Source: JBFKAV01 sp041621405
GTDB lineage: Bacteria; Pseudomonadota; Alphaproteobacteria; Rhodobacterales; Rhodobacteraceae
Direction of reading: 5' to 3'
NCBI GenBank assembly: GCA_041621405.1
Contig: JBFKAV010000053.1
Location: forward strand, 1 to 19,604
DNA: 19,604 nucleotides
Positions 14,717 to 19,604 of this stretch are shown here, piece by piece. The stretch's first letter is position 1. Every line of letters starts with the position of its first letter. Made by a program: the position numbers and the translations under genes. The notes under the pieces were generated by a model. That model did no database searches. It saw nothing but the letters and a program-made list of their open reading frames with translations, and was not told where the DNA came from.

Positions 14717-15576
14717 TCCGCCCGCGCCTCCTCGCCGTTCCCCGCCGGCCCATGCAGCGGCCGGATCCGGTTCGGCCGGAAGGGTAGCGTGACGAGGTAG
14801 AGGAAGGAAGTCGCCCGCGCGTCCTGGGTCTCGGCCAGCCCGAGCGGCTGCGCCGCCAGCGCGGCCTCGTCCTTCGCGTGGTAGGTGCCGAAGACGCGGT
14901 CCCAGATCGAGAGCGTGGCGCCGTAGTTGCTGTTGGTCTCGGGCACGCGGGTGGAGTGGTGGATGCGGTGCAGGTTCGGCGTGACCAGCACGGCGCGGAG
15001 CGCCCGCTCGATGCCCTTCGGCAGCTTCACGTTGGCATGCGTGAAGACGGCCATGGCGGTGTCGAAAAGCTCGTAGAGGATCACCACCTCCGGCGGCAGG
15101 CCGAAGCCGACCACGACGGCCACCACGACCGGCGCGGCGATCAGGAACTCGATTGGGTGGAAGCGCACGGTGGTGGAGATGTCGAGATGGGTGTCGGTGT
15201 GGTGCACGCGGTGGACGCGCCAGAGCACGGGCACGTTGTGCATCGCCCAGTGTATACCCCACGAGGCCAGCGAACGCGCGAGCACGCCGACGAGGAGGAG
15301 GACGGCGAAGGAATGCTCGCGCTGGTTCAGCCAGCCGTGGCCGCCCGCCTCCGCCCAGTCGGCCGCCACGAGCGCGGTCACCGGCAGCGCGCCGAGGACC
15401 AGGATGTTGAGCGCCGTGAGCGCGAAGTTGACCGGCCAGCGCCGGCGACGGAGTGCGCCTTCTTCCCGGAGCGCGAAGACGGCCTCGAGCGCGCCGAACA
15501 GGACCAGCCCGCCGAAGAAGAGGCCATAGGTCAGCGGCTCGTTCCAAACCCTCAGGGTAAGGTCGAACTCGGTCAT
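14713..15576 (-). CDS. Sterol desaturase/fatty acid hydroxylase family membrane protein
   Basis: A 287-residue integral membrane di-iron enzyme of the fatty acid hydroxylase superfamily. Hydrophobic spans lie at about 16-35, 50-72, 88-108 and 143-163. The histidine motifs are HWAMH (109-113), HRVHH (122-126), FTHAN around His180 and HRIHH (203-207), the normal set of iron ligands. The typical closing segment ETNSNYGATLSIWDRVFGTYH is present. Members hydroxylate or desaturate sterols, fatty acids, carotenoids or alkylglycerols, and the substrate cannot be told from the sequence. A strong ribosome site (AAGGAGA) precedes ATG 15576. It is the first gene of the MarR/YjbQ operon and is probably repressed by that MarR through the upstream inverted repeats. 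Confidence 0.93.
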   Translation of the reverse strand: MTEFDLTLRVWNEPLTYGLFFGGLVLFGALEAVFALREEGALRRRRWPVNFALTALNILVLGALPVTALVAADWAEAGGHGWLNQREHSFAVLLLVGVLARSLASWGIHWAMHNVPVLWRVHRVHHTDTHLDISTTVRFHPIEFLIAAPVVVAVVVGFGLPPEVVILYELFDTAMAVFTHANVKLPKGIERALRAVLVTPNLHRIHHSTRVPETNSNYGATLSIWDRVFGTYHAKDEAALAAQPLGLAETQDARATSFLYLVTLPFRPNRIRPLHGPAGNGEEARAE

Positions 15577-15588
15577 TGCGAATCTCCT

Positions 15589-15609
15589 TTTGACAGTATT
15601 GTTGTCAAA
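15589..15609. promoter_or_regulatory. MarR-type operator 1
   Basis: TTTGACA-N7-TGTCAAA is a perfect 7-bp inverted repeat with a 7-bp centre. Its 19-bp core (15590-15608) is identical to operator 2 at 17 of 19 positions. It covers the predicted -10 and start region of the minus-strand hydroxylase operon and abuts its ribosome site. It is likely bound by the operon's own MarR protein (inference). Confidence 0.75.
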
Positions 15610-15629
15610 TAGAAAATTGACATTATAGT
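15602..15629 (+). promoter_or_regulatory. Candidate promoter toward the dienelactone hydrolase gene
   Basis: TTGTCA at 15602-15607 and TATAGT at 15624-15629 both match consensus at 5/6, with a 16-bp spacer. The -35 lies in operator 1 and the -10 in operator 2. It would give a leader of about 110 bases. A second -10-like TATACT at 15695-15700 lacks a good -35. Confidence 0.5.
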
Positions 15630-15635
15630 TGTCAA
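15606..15635 (-). promoter_or_regulatory. Candidate promoter of the hydroxylase-marR-yjbQ operon
   Basis: On the minus strand a perfect -35 TTGACA (15635-15630) is followed after 18 bp by TATTTG (15611-15606), or after 17 bp by CTATTT; the -10 is weak. The -35 lies in operator 2 and the -10 enters operator 1, so a bound repressor would exclude polymerase. Confidence 0.45.
15617..15635. promoter_or_regulatory. MarR-type operator 2
   Basis: TTGACA-N7-TGTCAA is a perfect 6-bp inverted repeat with a 7-bp centre, centred 27 bp from operator 1. It contains the plus-strand -10 and the minus-strand -35, so it is placed to act on both divergent promoters. Confidence 0.75.
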
Positions 15636-15640
15636 GTAGA

Positions 15641-15659
15641 ATGACAGCGGAGATGTCCG
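15641..15659. promoter_or_regulatory. Degenerate third MarR-type operator
   Basis: ATGACA-N7-TGTCCG matches the arm pattern of operators 1 and 2 at 9 of 12 positions with the same 7-bp spacing, centred 24 bp from operator 2. It would lie just past the start of the plus-strand transcript. It could be a weak auxiliary site. Confidence 0.45.
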
Positions 15660-15748
15660 CTTCGCTTCGCCGACTGTTTCGGCGCCGGTTGAGCTATACT
15701 GGAGGGAGAGGCTTCAGAGCATTCAGTAAACCAGAGGGAGCGACCGCG

Positions 15749-16639
15749 ATGACCCGGATGACCGCCAAGGATTTCCGCCCCGAACTCCTCGAGCTCTACG
15801 ATTTCTACGCGCACGGAAAGATCACCAAGCGCGAGTTTCTCGACAGCGCCGCGAAACACGCCGCCGCCGGCGTGACCGCCGCGGCGCTGCTCGACATGCT
15901 GAGCCCCGACTACGCGCTGGCCGAGCAGGTCTCGTTCAACGATCCCGACATCGTCGGCGAGTACGTGATGTATCCCTCGCCCAACGGCCACGGCGAGGTG
16001 CGGGCCTACCTGGTCCGGCCGGCTGCCGCAGAGGGGCCGCTGCCCGGCGTGGTGGTGGTGCATGAGAACCGGGGCCTCAACCCCTATATCGAAGACGTCG
16101 CCCGCCGGCTGGCGAAGGACGGTTTCATGGCGCTCGCTCCGGACGGGCTTAGCTCGGTCGGCGGCTATCCGGGTAACGACGAGAAAGGGCGCGAGCTGCA
16201 ATCCACGGTCGACGGGGTCAAGCTGATGAACGACTTCTTCGCCGCCTTCGAGCACCTGCGCGACCGGGAAGACTCGTCCGGCAAGGTCGGGTGCGTCGGC
16301 TTCTGCTACGGCGGCGGGGTCTGCAACGCGATGGCGGTGGCCTACCCCGACCTCGCCGCCTCGGTGCCGTTCTACGGCCGCCAGGCGGCGGCAGAAGACG
16401 TGCCGCGGATCGAGGCGCCGCTGCTGCTGCACTACGCCGGACTCGACGAGCGGGTCAACGCGGGCTGGCCGGACTACGAGGCGGCGCTGCAGGCGAACGG
16501 CAAGGCCTACACCGCCCACATCTATCCGGGCGTCAACCACGGCTTCCACAACGACTCGACGCCGCGCTACGACGAGGCGGCGGCCACGCTCGCCTGGGAG
16601 CGGACCATCGCGTTCTTCCGCGAGCACCTCGCCGGCTGA
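15749..16639 (+). CDS. Dienelactone hydrolase family protein, possibly exported
   Basis: A 296-residue alpha/beta hydrolase of the dienelactone hydrolase family, which cleaves lactones or esters with a Cys-Asp-His triad. Here these are Cys186 in GFCYGGG, Asp233 in AGLDERVN and His264 in GVNHGFHND; Glu106 in VVHENRGL is the residue that activates the Cys in the family. Residues 24-58 read like a weak Tat signal: TKREFL (26-31), an Ala-rich stretch, then ALA before Glu59, so export to the periplasm is possible. The start at 15749 is chosen for GAGGGAG at 15734-15740; the frame is open back to 15629, within the operators. It is divergent from the MarR operon and probably shares its control. Substrate unknown. 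Confidence 0.9.
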   Translation: MTRMTAKDFRPELLELYDFYAHGKITKREFLDSAAKHAAAGVTAAALLDMLSPDYALAEQVSFNDPDIVGEYVMYPSPNGHGEVRAYLVRPAAAEGPLPGVVVVHENRGLNPYIEDVARRLAKDGFMALAPDGLSSVGGYPGNDEKGRELQSTVDGVKLMNDFFAAFEHLRDREDSSGKVGCVGFCYGGGVCNAMAVAYPDLAASVPFYGRQAAAEDVPRIEAPLLLHYAGLDERVNAGWPDYEAALQANGKAYTAHIYPGVNHGFHNDSTPRYDEAAATLAWERTIAFFREHLAG

Positions 16640-16650
16640 GGCTCAGCCGG
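16632..16650. terminator. Convergent hairpin containing both stop codons
   Basis: CCGGCTGA (16632-16639), loop GGC, TCAGCCGG (16643-16650) form a perfect 8-bp stem. The last codons and TGA of the dienelactone hydrolase gene form one arm, and those of the opposite reductase-like gene form the other. It is likely a compact bidirectional terminator, though it has no T-run. Confidence 0.55.
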
Positions 16651-17188
16651 GGAGATAGGCGAGAAGCCGGGTGCCGGCGGGGTTGAGGACGCGCTCCTCG
16701 GCCAGGCGGTAGCCGAGGCGGGCGAGGACCTCCTCGGCCGGGCCGGCCTCGCCGCTGAAGACGGTGAGGCCCGCGCCGAAGCTGACCGGCTCGACGGTGA
16801 GCTGGACGCGGTCGATCCGGCCCGCGCGGTGGAACCAGTCGTGGACCGCGGTGCCGCCCAGAATCGCGCCGTGGCGGAGCGGGTGGACCGGGGCGACGAG
16901 CGCGGGCAGGTCGTCGGGGCCAAGCCCGGCCGGGTCGAGCCAGAGCTGGGTCGGGCGGCGCCAGTGTGGCTCGGGTGCGGAGGTCGAGAAGACGATCCGG
17001 CGGCGGTCGGGGCGGTCGGCGGCCTTGTGGGTGCGTCGGCCCATGATCCCCCAGTCGGCCGCCGCGACCTCGGATCGGAACAGGGCCTGCTCCTCCGGGC
17101 TCGCCCAGTCGGCGGGCGAATGAGCCGGGTGGCGGGCGATGAACCCGTCCGAGGTGGTGACGACGAGGAGGGTGAAGGCGGCGCGCAT
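16643..17188 (-). CDS. RibD C-terminal/dihydrofolate-reductase-like protein
   Basis: A 181-residue protein with the reductase fold of RibD_C/DHFR. The opening TLLVVTTSDGFIA (6-18) resembles the LAQSLDGRIA start of RibD reductase domains; DWGIMGRRTHK (45-55), RRIVFSTS and HGAILGGTAVHDWFHRAGRIDRVQLTVEP, carrying the Gly-rich NADPH loop, support the call. It lacks the deaminase domain, and many such stand-alone proteins have no assigned reaction. The start at 17188 has no strong ribosome site. It ends three bases from the convergent dienelactone hydrolase gene and follows an AT-rich intergenic pocket. Family confident, reaction unknown. Confidence 0.82.
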   Translation of the reverse strand: MRAAFTLLVVTTSDGFIARHPAHSPADWASPEEQALFRSEVAAADWGIMGRRTHKAADRPDRRRIVFSTSAPEPHWRRPTQLWLDPAGLGPDDLPALVAPVHPLRHGAILGGTAVHDWFHRAGRIDRVQLTVEPVSFGAGLTVFSGEAGPAEEVLARLGYRLAEERVLNPAGTRLLAYLPG

Positions 17189-17267
17189 CGGCAGGGTCCG
17201 GAGCTTCGGGCGGGCCTTTCTAGCGAATGCAGGTTCGGCAAGCGAGGGGTGTGTTGCAAGGCGGGCA

Positions 17268-17280
17268 TTTCACAGTGAAA
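17268..17280. promoter_or_regulatory. Perfect palindrome in an AT-rich intergenic pocket
   Basis: TTTCAC-A-GTGAAA is a perfect 6-1-6 inverted repeat. It lies about 80 bp upstream of the reductase-like gene at the edge of an AT-rich stretch (about 17275-17340) that stands out in this GC-rich window. It resembles an operator, but the binder is unknown and I see no convincing promoter hexamers next to it. Confidence 0.4.
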
Positions 17281-17338
17281 GGATTTGCTATTACATTGAT
17301 ATTTCTTAATATTCCGATTTCCGTTTACCCGGAATTAA

Positions 17339-17363
17339 CCCGTTGCACGGGCGTGACACGCCC
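17339..17363. terminator. Two overlapping hairpins downstream of the YdeI-like gene
   Basis: CCCGT-TGC-ACGGG (17339-17351) and GGGCGT-GAC-ACGCCC (17349-17363) share three bases and so cannot both form completely. They lie just past the stop of the minus-strand gene at 17391 and probably end its transcript. Confidence 0.45.
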
Positions 17364-17390
17364 CATGCCCGGTCGCACGGCCGCGCCGCC

Positions 17391-17822
17391 TCAGGCCCGG
17401 GCACGGAGCGCGGCGAGGATCTTGCCGATCCGCTTCGCCTTGGTTTCGGTCCGCGCCGCAGCGAAGACCGGCTCGGCCCATTGCCGGCGCTGGGCGGGAC
17501 GCAGCCTTTCCCAGGCGGACCGGAGCCCGGCCTCGTCGAGCGCGGCGAGAAGATCGGCGGGGGCCTCCTCGGCCTCGGAGAGTGCGAAACTTGCCTCGTC
17601 ACCCGGGCCGAGCCCGAGGGCGCGCAACTGCGGCCTGGTGAACTCGAAGAACCAGGTCCCGTCGCCCATCTCCTTGAGGCTGCGGCGGAAGGCCGGGCCA
17701 TCGTTCACGGCGACCCGGACCGCGTGGGTGCCGCTTGGCCGGAAGGCGAGGCGGGCGGGGACGACGACGAAAGCCGGCAGGTCGGCCTGCTTGCGGCGGA
17801 TCCGGGCGGTGAGGCGGCGCAT
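17391..17822 (-). CDS. DUF1905/YdeI (OmdA)-like protein
   Basis: A 143-residue protein with two parts. Residues of about 15-85 match the DUF1905 barrel pattern: PAFVVVPARLAF, VRVAVNDGPAFRRSLKEMGDGTWFFEF, and LGLGPGDEASFAL. Residues of about 87-140 match the bacteriocin-protection YdeI/OmpD-associated helix pair: ADLLAALDEAGLRSAWERLRPAQRRQW, and ARTETKAKRIGKIL. No signal peptide or membrane span is visible, and the molecular role is not known. The ATG at 17822 lacks a clear ribosome site, so the start is uncertain. It lies 180 bp downstream of dodecin on the same strand with a hairpin between them. Confidence 0.8.
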   Translation of the reverse strand: MRRLTARIRRKQADLPAFVVVPARLAFRPSGTHAVRVAVNDGPAFRRSLKEMGDGTWFFEFTRPQLRALGLGPGDEASFALSEAEEAPADLLAALDEAGLRSAWERLRPAQRRQWAEPVFAAARTETKAKRIGKILAALRARA

Positions 17823-17958
17823 CGGGCGCGAGGATAGCCGAGGCCCGGCGCGCGGAGAAGGTGTCCGGCCCGTCCACCCTGCGGCGGGACGTCAGCTGGA
17901 AGGTCCGCTCCCGCCCGACGTGGGGCGCGCGGATCGCGCTCGCCTCAAGGTGTGGGCG

Positions 17959-17982
17959 GGCGCGGCGTATCCGGGCCGCGCC
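17959..17982 (-). terminator. 8-bp hairpin downstream of dodecin
   Basis: GGCGCGGC (17959-17966) and GCCGCGCC (17975-17982) are exact inverted complements around an 8-base loop, about 20 bp past the dodecin stop. It has no T-run. It may separate dodecin from the YdeI-like gene. Confidence 0.45.
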
Positions 17983-18002
17983 TCCGTGAAATGCGGTGTC
18001 GC

Positions 18003-18215
18003 TCAGGTGCCTTCGAACTTGAAGGACACCTTCACCTTGGCCCTGTAAGCCTTGACCTTGCCGTCTTCGATCACGAGGTCGAGATCGACCACCTCGGCGA
18101 CGCGCAGGTCGCGGAGCGTCGCCGCTGCCCGGTCGACGGCGCCCTTCGCGGCGGCCTCCCAGGACGTTTCGCTGGTTCCGACCAGTTCGATGAACTTGTA
18201 CACGCTCTCTGGCAT
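18003..18215 (-). CDS. Dodecin family protein
   Basis: A 70-residue protein with the dodecin beta-alpha-beta-beta fold; known dodecins form hollow dodecamers that store or buffer flavins. Signatures are VYKFIELVGTS (5-15), SWEAAAKGAVDRAAATLRDLRVAEV (18-42), EDGKVKAYRAKVKVSFKFEG (50-69). Aligned by eye with the Mycobacterium protein as I remember it, the flavin-stacking Trp before the FEV motif is Val39 here (RVAEV), so flavin binding may be weak or different. This belongs to a common bacterial sub-type with the DLRVAEVV phrase (from memory). ATG 18215 has GGGGAG six bases upstream. Upstream reading in the same frame lacks coding character. Confidence 0.92.
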   Translation of the reverse strand: MPESVYKFIELVGTSETSWEAAAKGAVDRAAATLRDLRVAEVVDLDLVIEDGKVKAYRAKVKVSFKFEGT

Positions 18216-18714
18216 TGGTGTCTCCCCGCTTGGTTGCGCCCGCGTCGTTGTTCCGACCTCCGCCGCCGCGGTAACGCTTGTGGTGCGGCGACGCCGTTTC
18301 ATCTTCCCTGAACGGAGGCCGGGAGTCGACCCGGTGCTTCGCGGGACCGGGTGTCGTGGGCCGGTTGGCGCCTGGCTCAAGGTCATCCGCGTGCGCGCGT
18401 GTCCGGGAGCAAGCTTTGCCTTTGCGTCGACAAGCATGTCGCGTCTGCGCCCGAGGACTCGGCGGGGTGAACTCCGCCCTACGGTTGCGTGGTCGCCTGC
18501 GCCGTGGCGCGGGCGAAGCGCCCGGCTGTTCCGCTTCCCAGCCGCGACGGGGGCACTGGGGCGCGGAATTGCGCGCCGGTTAGCGTGGGCGCTGATTTTT
18601 GCCTTTGGTTGCGAAATATTGGTCCTTTTAATTGATTAAGCAACACTTTGCGCGCTGCTTGCGCGGTCCAGTGGGGAGCGACGATAGGCAGAGTGTCCAA
18701 CCTACGCTTGCTGG
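18216..18714. other. Intergenic region, no supported gene
   Basis: About 500 bp between dodecin and the AT-richer gene. Open frames here (for example 18278-18583 plus, 18479-18700 minus) are rich in Arg, Gly and Ala or lack family signatures and ribosome sites, so I do not call them. It holds a REP-like palindrome (18461-18484), a shift from high GC to AT-rich sequence near 18590, an AT palindrome TTAATTGATTAA (18628-18639, one central mismatch) and a small CGCGC-N5-GCGCG hairpin (18651-18665) that may end the transcript from 18715-19461. Confidence 0.5.
18461..18484. repeat. REP-like palindrome
   Basis: GGCGGGGT (18461-18468) and ACTCCGCC (18471-18478) pair with one G-T mismatch around a 2-base centre, followed by CTACGG. 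The look (GGCGGGGT..ACCCCGCC plus CCTACG) is that of dispersed extragenic palindromes seen in many proteobacterial genomes. I saw only one copy in this window. Confidence 0.4.
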
Positions 18715-19461
18715 CTACAATATTTCTTGCGCCAATCCCGCGAAGTTGGGCGCGTAAGAGTGATTCCCAGAAACTCTATCTAGCTCTTCGATGAACGCAA
18801 GTGCCGCCTTCACAGACCAAATTGCATACTCAGACGAAACACAGCGCATTGCAAAGAACGGAGCCTGCCCCCTAATAAGGTAACACTCTTTCAGACTTGG
18901 AGCCTGCTCTTCGAGCTTTCGACTCAGTTCATTTTCGTCATCAAAATACGCCTTGAAATGCAATATCGCATGACGAAATTCGCACAATACGTTCAAGTCT
19001 TGATAAACTGGAGTGCCTATTGATATATTGATTTTCAAGCCGAACTTGAAGAAGTTCTTTGATCTTTTCGCTAGTTTTCCTTTTGCCCACGTGTGATCGT
19101 CGGGATCAAAACCCTTCCCATCTATTAGTTCGTTTAGAAATGCCTCGGCGCCAGCGGCGGCGGACATCGTGCAAGACAACCATTCGGACTGCATTTCTCC
19201 AAAAAGCGGTCCAAATTCTGCATCTGGATTGCAGATCTCAATTTCGCGCAATGCCATTGCGCGGTTCGCCGCGTTCCGAAGATGGGAATACGAGAGGCTC
19301 CTTTTGATCCGAATTCCAGGTGTGCCGACATACGTCTTTGAAGTAATTCCGATCGGCTTGAGATGGTGTGTCTTGGCGGAACCTCTACCCAGAATTCCAG
19401 AAACTCGCGCCAACCATTGCGTTACACTGCGCAACAGTATTGGGATGGTCAATGCAACCAC
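18715..19461 (-). CDS. Unrecognised protein with HEPN-like motif
   Basis: A 248-residue protein that I cannot assign. It is clearly AT-richer than its neighbours, suggesting recent acquisition. The centre reads as helices: SCTMSAAAGAEAFLNELID (96-114), resembling the first helix of HEPN domains, then LNVLCEFRHAILHFKAYF (156-173). That second segment holds Arg163-His164-x3-His168, the R-x4-H pattern of HEPN ribonucleases. A C-terminal helix (AIWSVKAALAFIEELDRV) follows. The GTG at 19461 directly follows the rpoD TAG; a TTG at 19452 has AGGTGG five bases upstream and may be the true start, and ATG 19260 is a third option. HEPN is a motif-level inference; the protein could be something else. Confidence 0.7.
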   Translation of the reverse strand: MVALTIPILLRSVTQWLARVSGILGRGSAKTHHLKPIGITSKTYVGTPGIRIKRSLSYSHLRNAANRAMALREIEICNPDAEFGPLFGEMQSEWLSCTMSAAAGAEAFLNELIDGKGFDPDDHTWAKGKLAKRSKNFFKFGLKINISIGTPVYQDLNVLCEFRHAILHFKAYFDDENELSRKLEEQAPSLKECYLIRGQAPFFAMRCVSSEYAIWSVKAALAFIEELDRVSGNHSYAPNFAGLAQEIL

Positions 19462-19604
19462 CTACTGATCCAGGAAGCTCCTCAGCTTCCTGCTTCTCGA
19501 CGGATGCTTCAGCTTCCGCAGCGCCTTCGCCTCGATCTGCCGGATCCGCTCGCGCGTGACGGAGAACTGCTGGCCGACCTCCTCCAGCGTGTGGTCGGTG
19601 TTCA
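19462..19604 (-). CDS. rpoD: RNA polymerase sigma factor RpoD, C-terminal end (partial)
   Basis: The last 46 codons and TAG of the housekeeping sigma factor; the gene continues beyond the window. The translation gives TLEEVGQQFSVTRERIRQIE, followed by AKALRKLKHPSRSRKLRSFLDQ. This is sigma region 4.2, the helix-turn-helix that contacts the -35 element, and it has the RERIRQIEAKALRKLKHPSR sequence typical of primary sigma factors. No terminator is visible between its stop and the next gene, whose possible GTG start abuts the TAG, so readthrough from rpoD into that gene is plausible. Confidence 0.96.
   Translation of the reverse strand, partial: NTDHTLEEVGQQFSVTRERIRQIEAKALRKLKHPSRSRKLRSFLDQ

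Noticed and set aside
15629..15748. Upstream extension of the dienelactone hydrolase frame
   Set aside because: It begins inside operator 2, has no ribosome site, and the added residues look random; ATG 15749 has GAGGGAG at a proper distance.
18715..19461. Possible attachment-site direct repeats flanking the AT-rich gene
   Set aside because: I compared the rpoD end with the 18590-18714 region by eye and found only short matches such as CCTAC, not enough to call att sites.
1..19604. CRISPR arrays, rRNA genes, insertion sequences, prophage genes
   Set aside because: No regularly spaced repeats, rRNA segments, transposase or phage signatures were seen on either strand.

Overview
The window is high-GC DNA whose gene content and order point to an alphaproteobacterium of the Rhodobacterales. 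The evidence is the block yceD-rpmF-plsX-fabH-ihfA-merR-tRNA-Pro(GGG), the Entner-Doudoroff pair edd-eda, an OlsB-type ornithine acyltransferase, an nrdR-ribD pair and the end of rpoD. This placement is inferred from gene order and protein character; no search was run. Most of the window is chromosomal housekeeping sequence.

Layout. (1) 1-1733, minus strand: an rRNA-methyltransferase-like gene translationally coupled to a PIN-domain gene. (2) 1785-4335, plus: edd and eda behind a sigma70-like promoter whose 17-bp spacer contains a perfect 14-bp LacI-type palindrome. (3) 4405-6113: olsB (minus), msrB (plus) and the lipoprotein gene bamE (minus); msrB and bamE overlap tail to tail. (4) 6222-10884, plus: yceD, rpmF, plsX, fabH, ihfA, a MerR regulator with a long Pro/Ala/Glu-rich tail, and tRNA-Pro(GGG), closed by a perfect 13-bp hairpin. 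(5) 10960-13762: a double-domain dCTP deaminase (plus) facing nrdR-ribD (minus), with a perfect 11-bp hairpin between them.

(6) 13860-16639 is the most interesting region. An overlapping three-gene minus-strand operon (membrane di-iron hydroxylase of the sterol desaturase family, MarR regulator, YjbQ) is divergent from a dienelactone-hydrolase-like gene. The shared intergenic region carries two near-identical 19-bp inverted repeats (TTGACA-N7-TGTCAA) and a weaker third copy, overlapping candidate promoters in both directions. This looks like an autoregulated MarR switch controlling a small lipid or xenobiotic response module.

(7) 16643-18215, minus: a RibD_C/DHFR-like protein, a DUF1905/YdeI-like protein and a dodecin that lacks the usual flavin-stacking Trp. 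(8) 18216-18714 has no gene that I can support but holds a REP-like palindrome. (9) 18715-19461, minus: an AT-richer unrecognised gene with a HEPN-like R-x4-H motif, directly abutting the stop codon of rpoD. The last 46 codons of rpoD close the window.

I see no CRISPR array, rRNA, insertion sequence or prophage. The best candidates for something undescribed are the MarR/hydroxylase/hydrolase switch and the HEPN-like gene placed directly behind rpoD.
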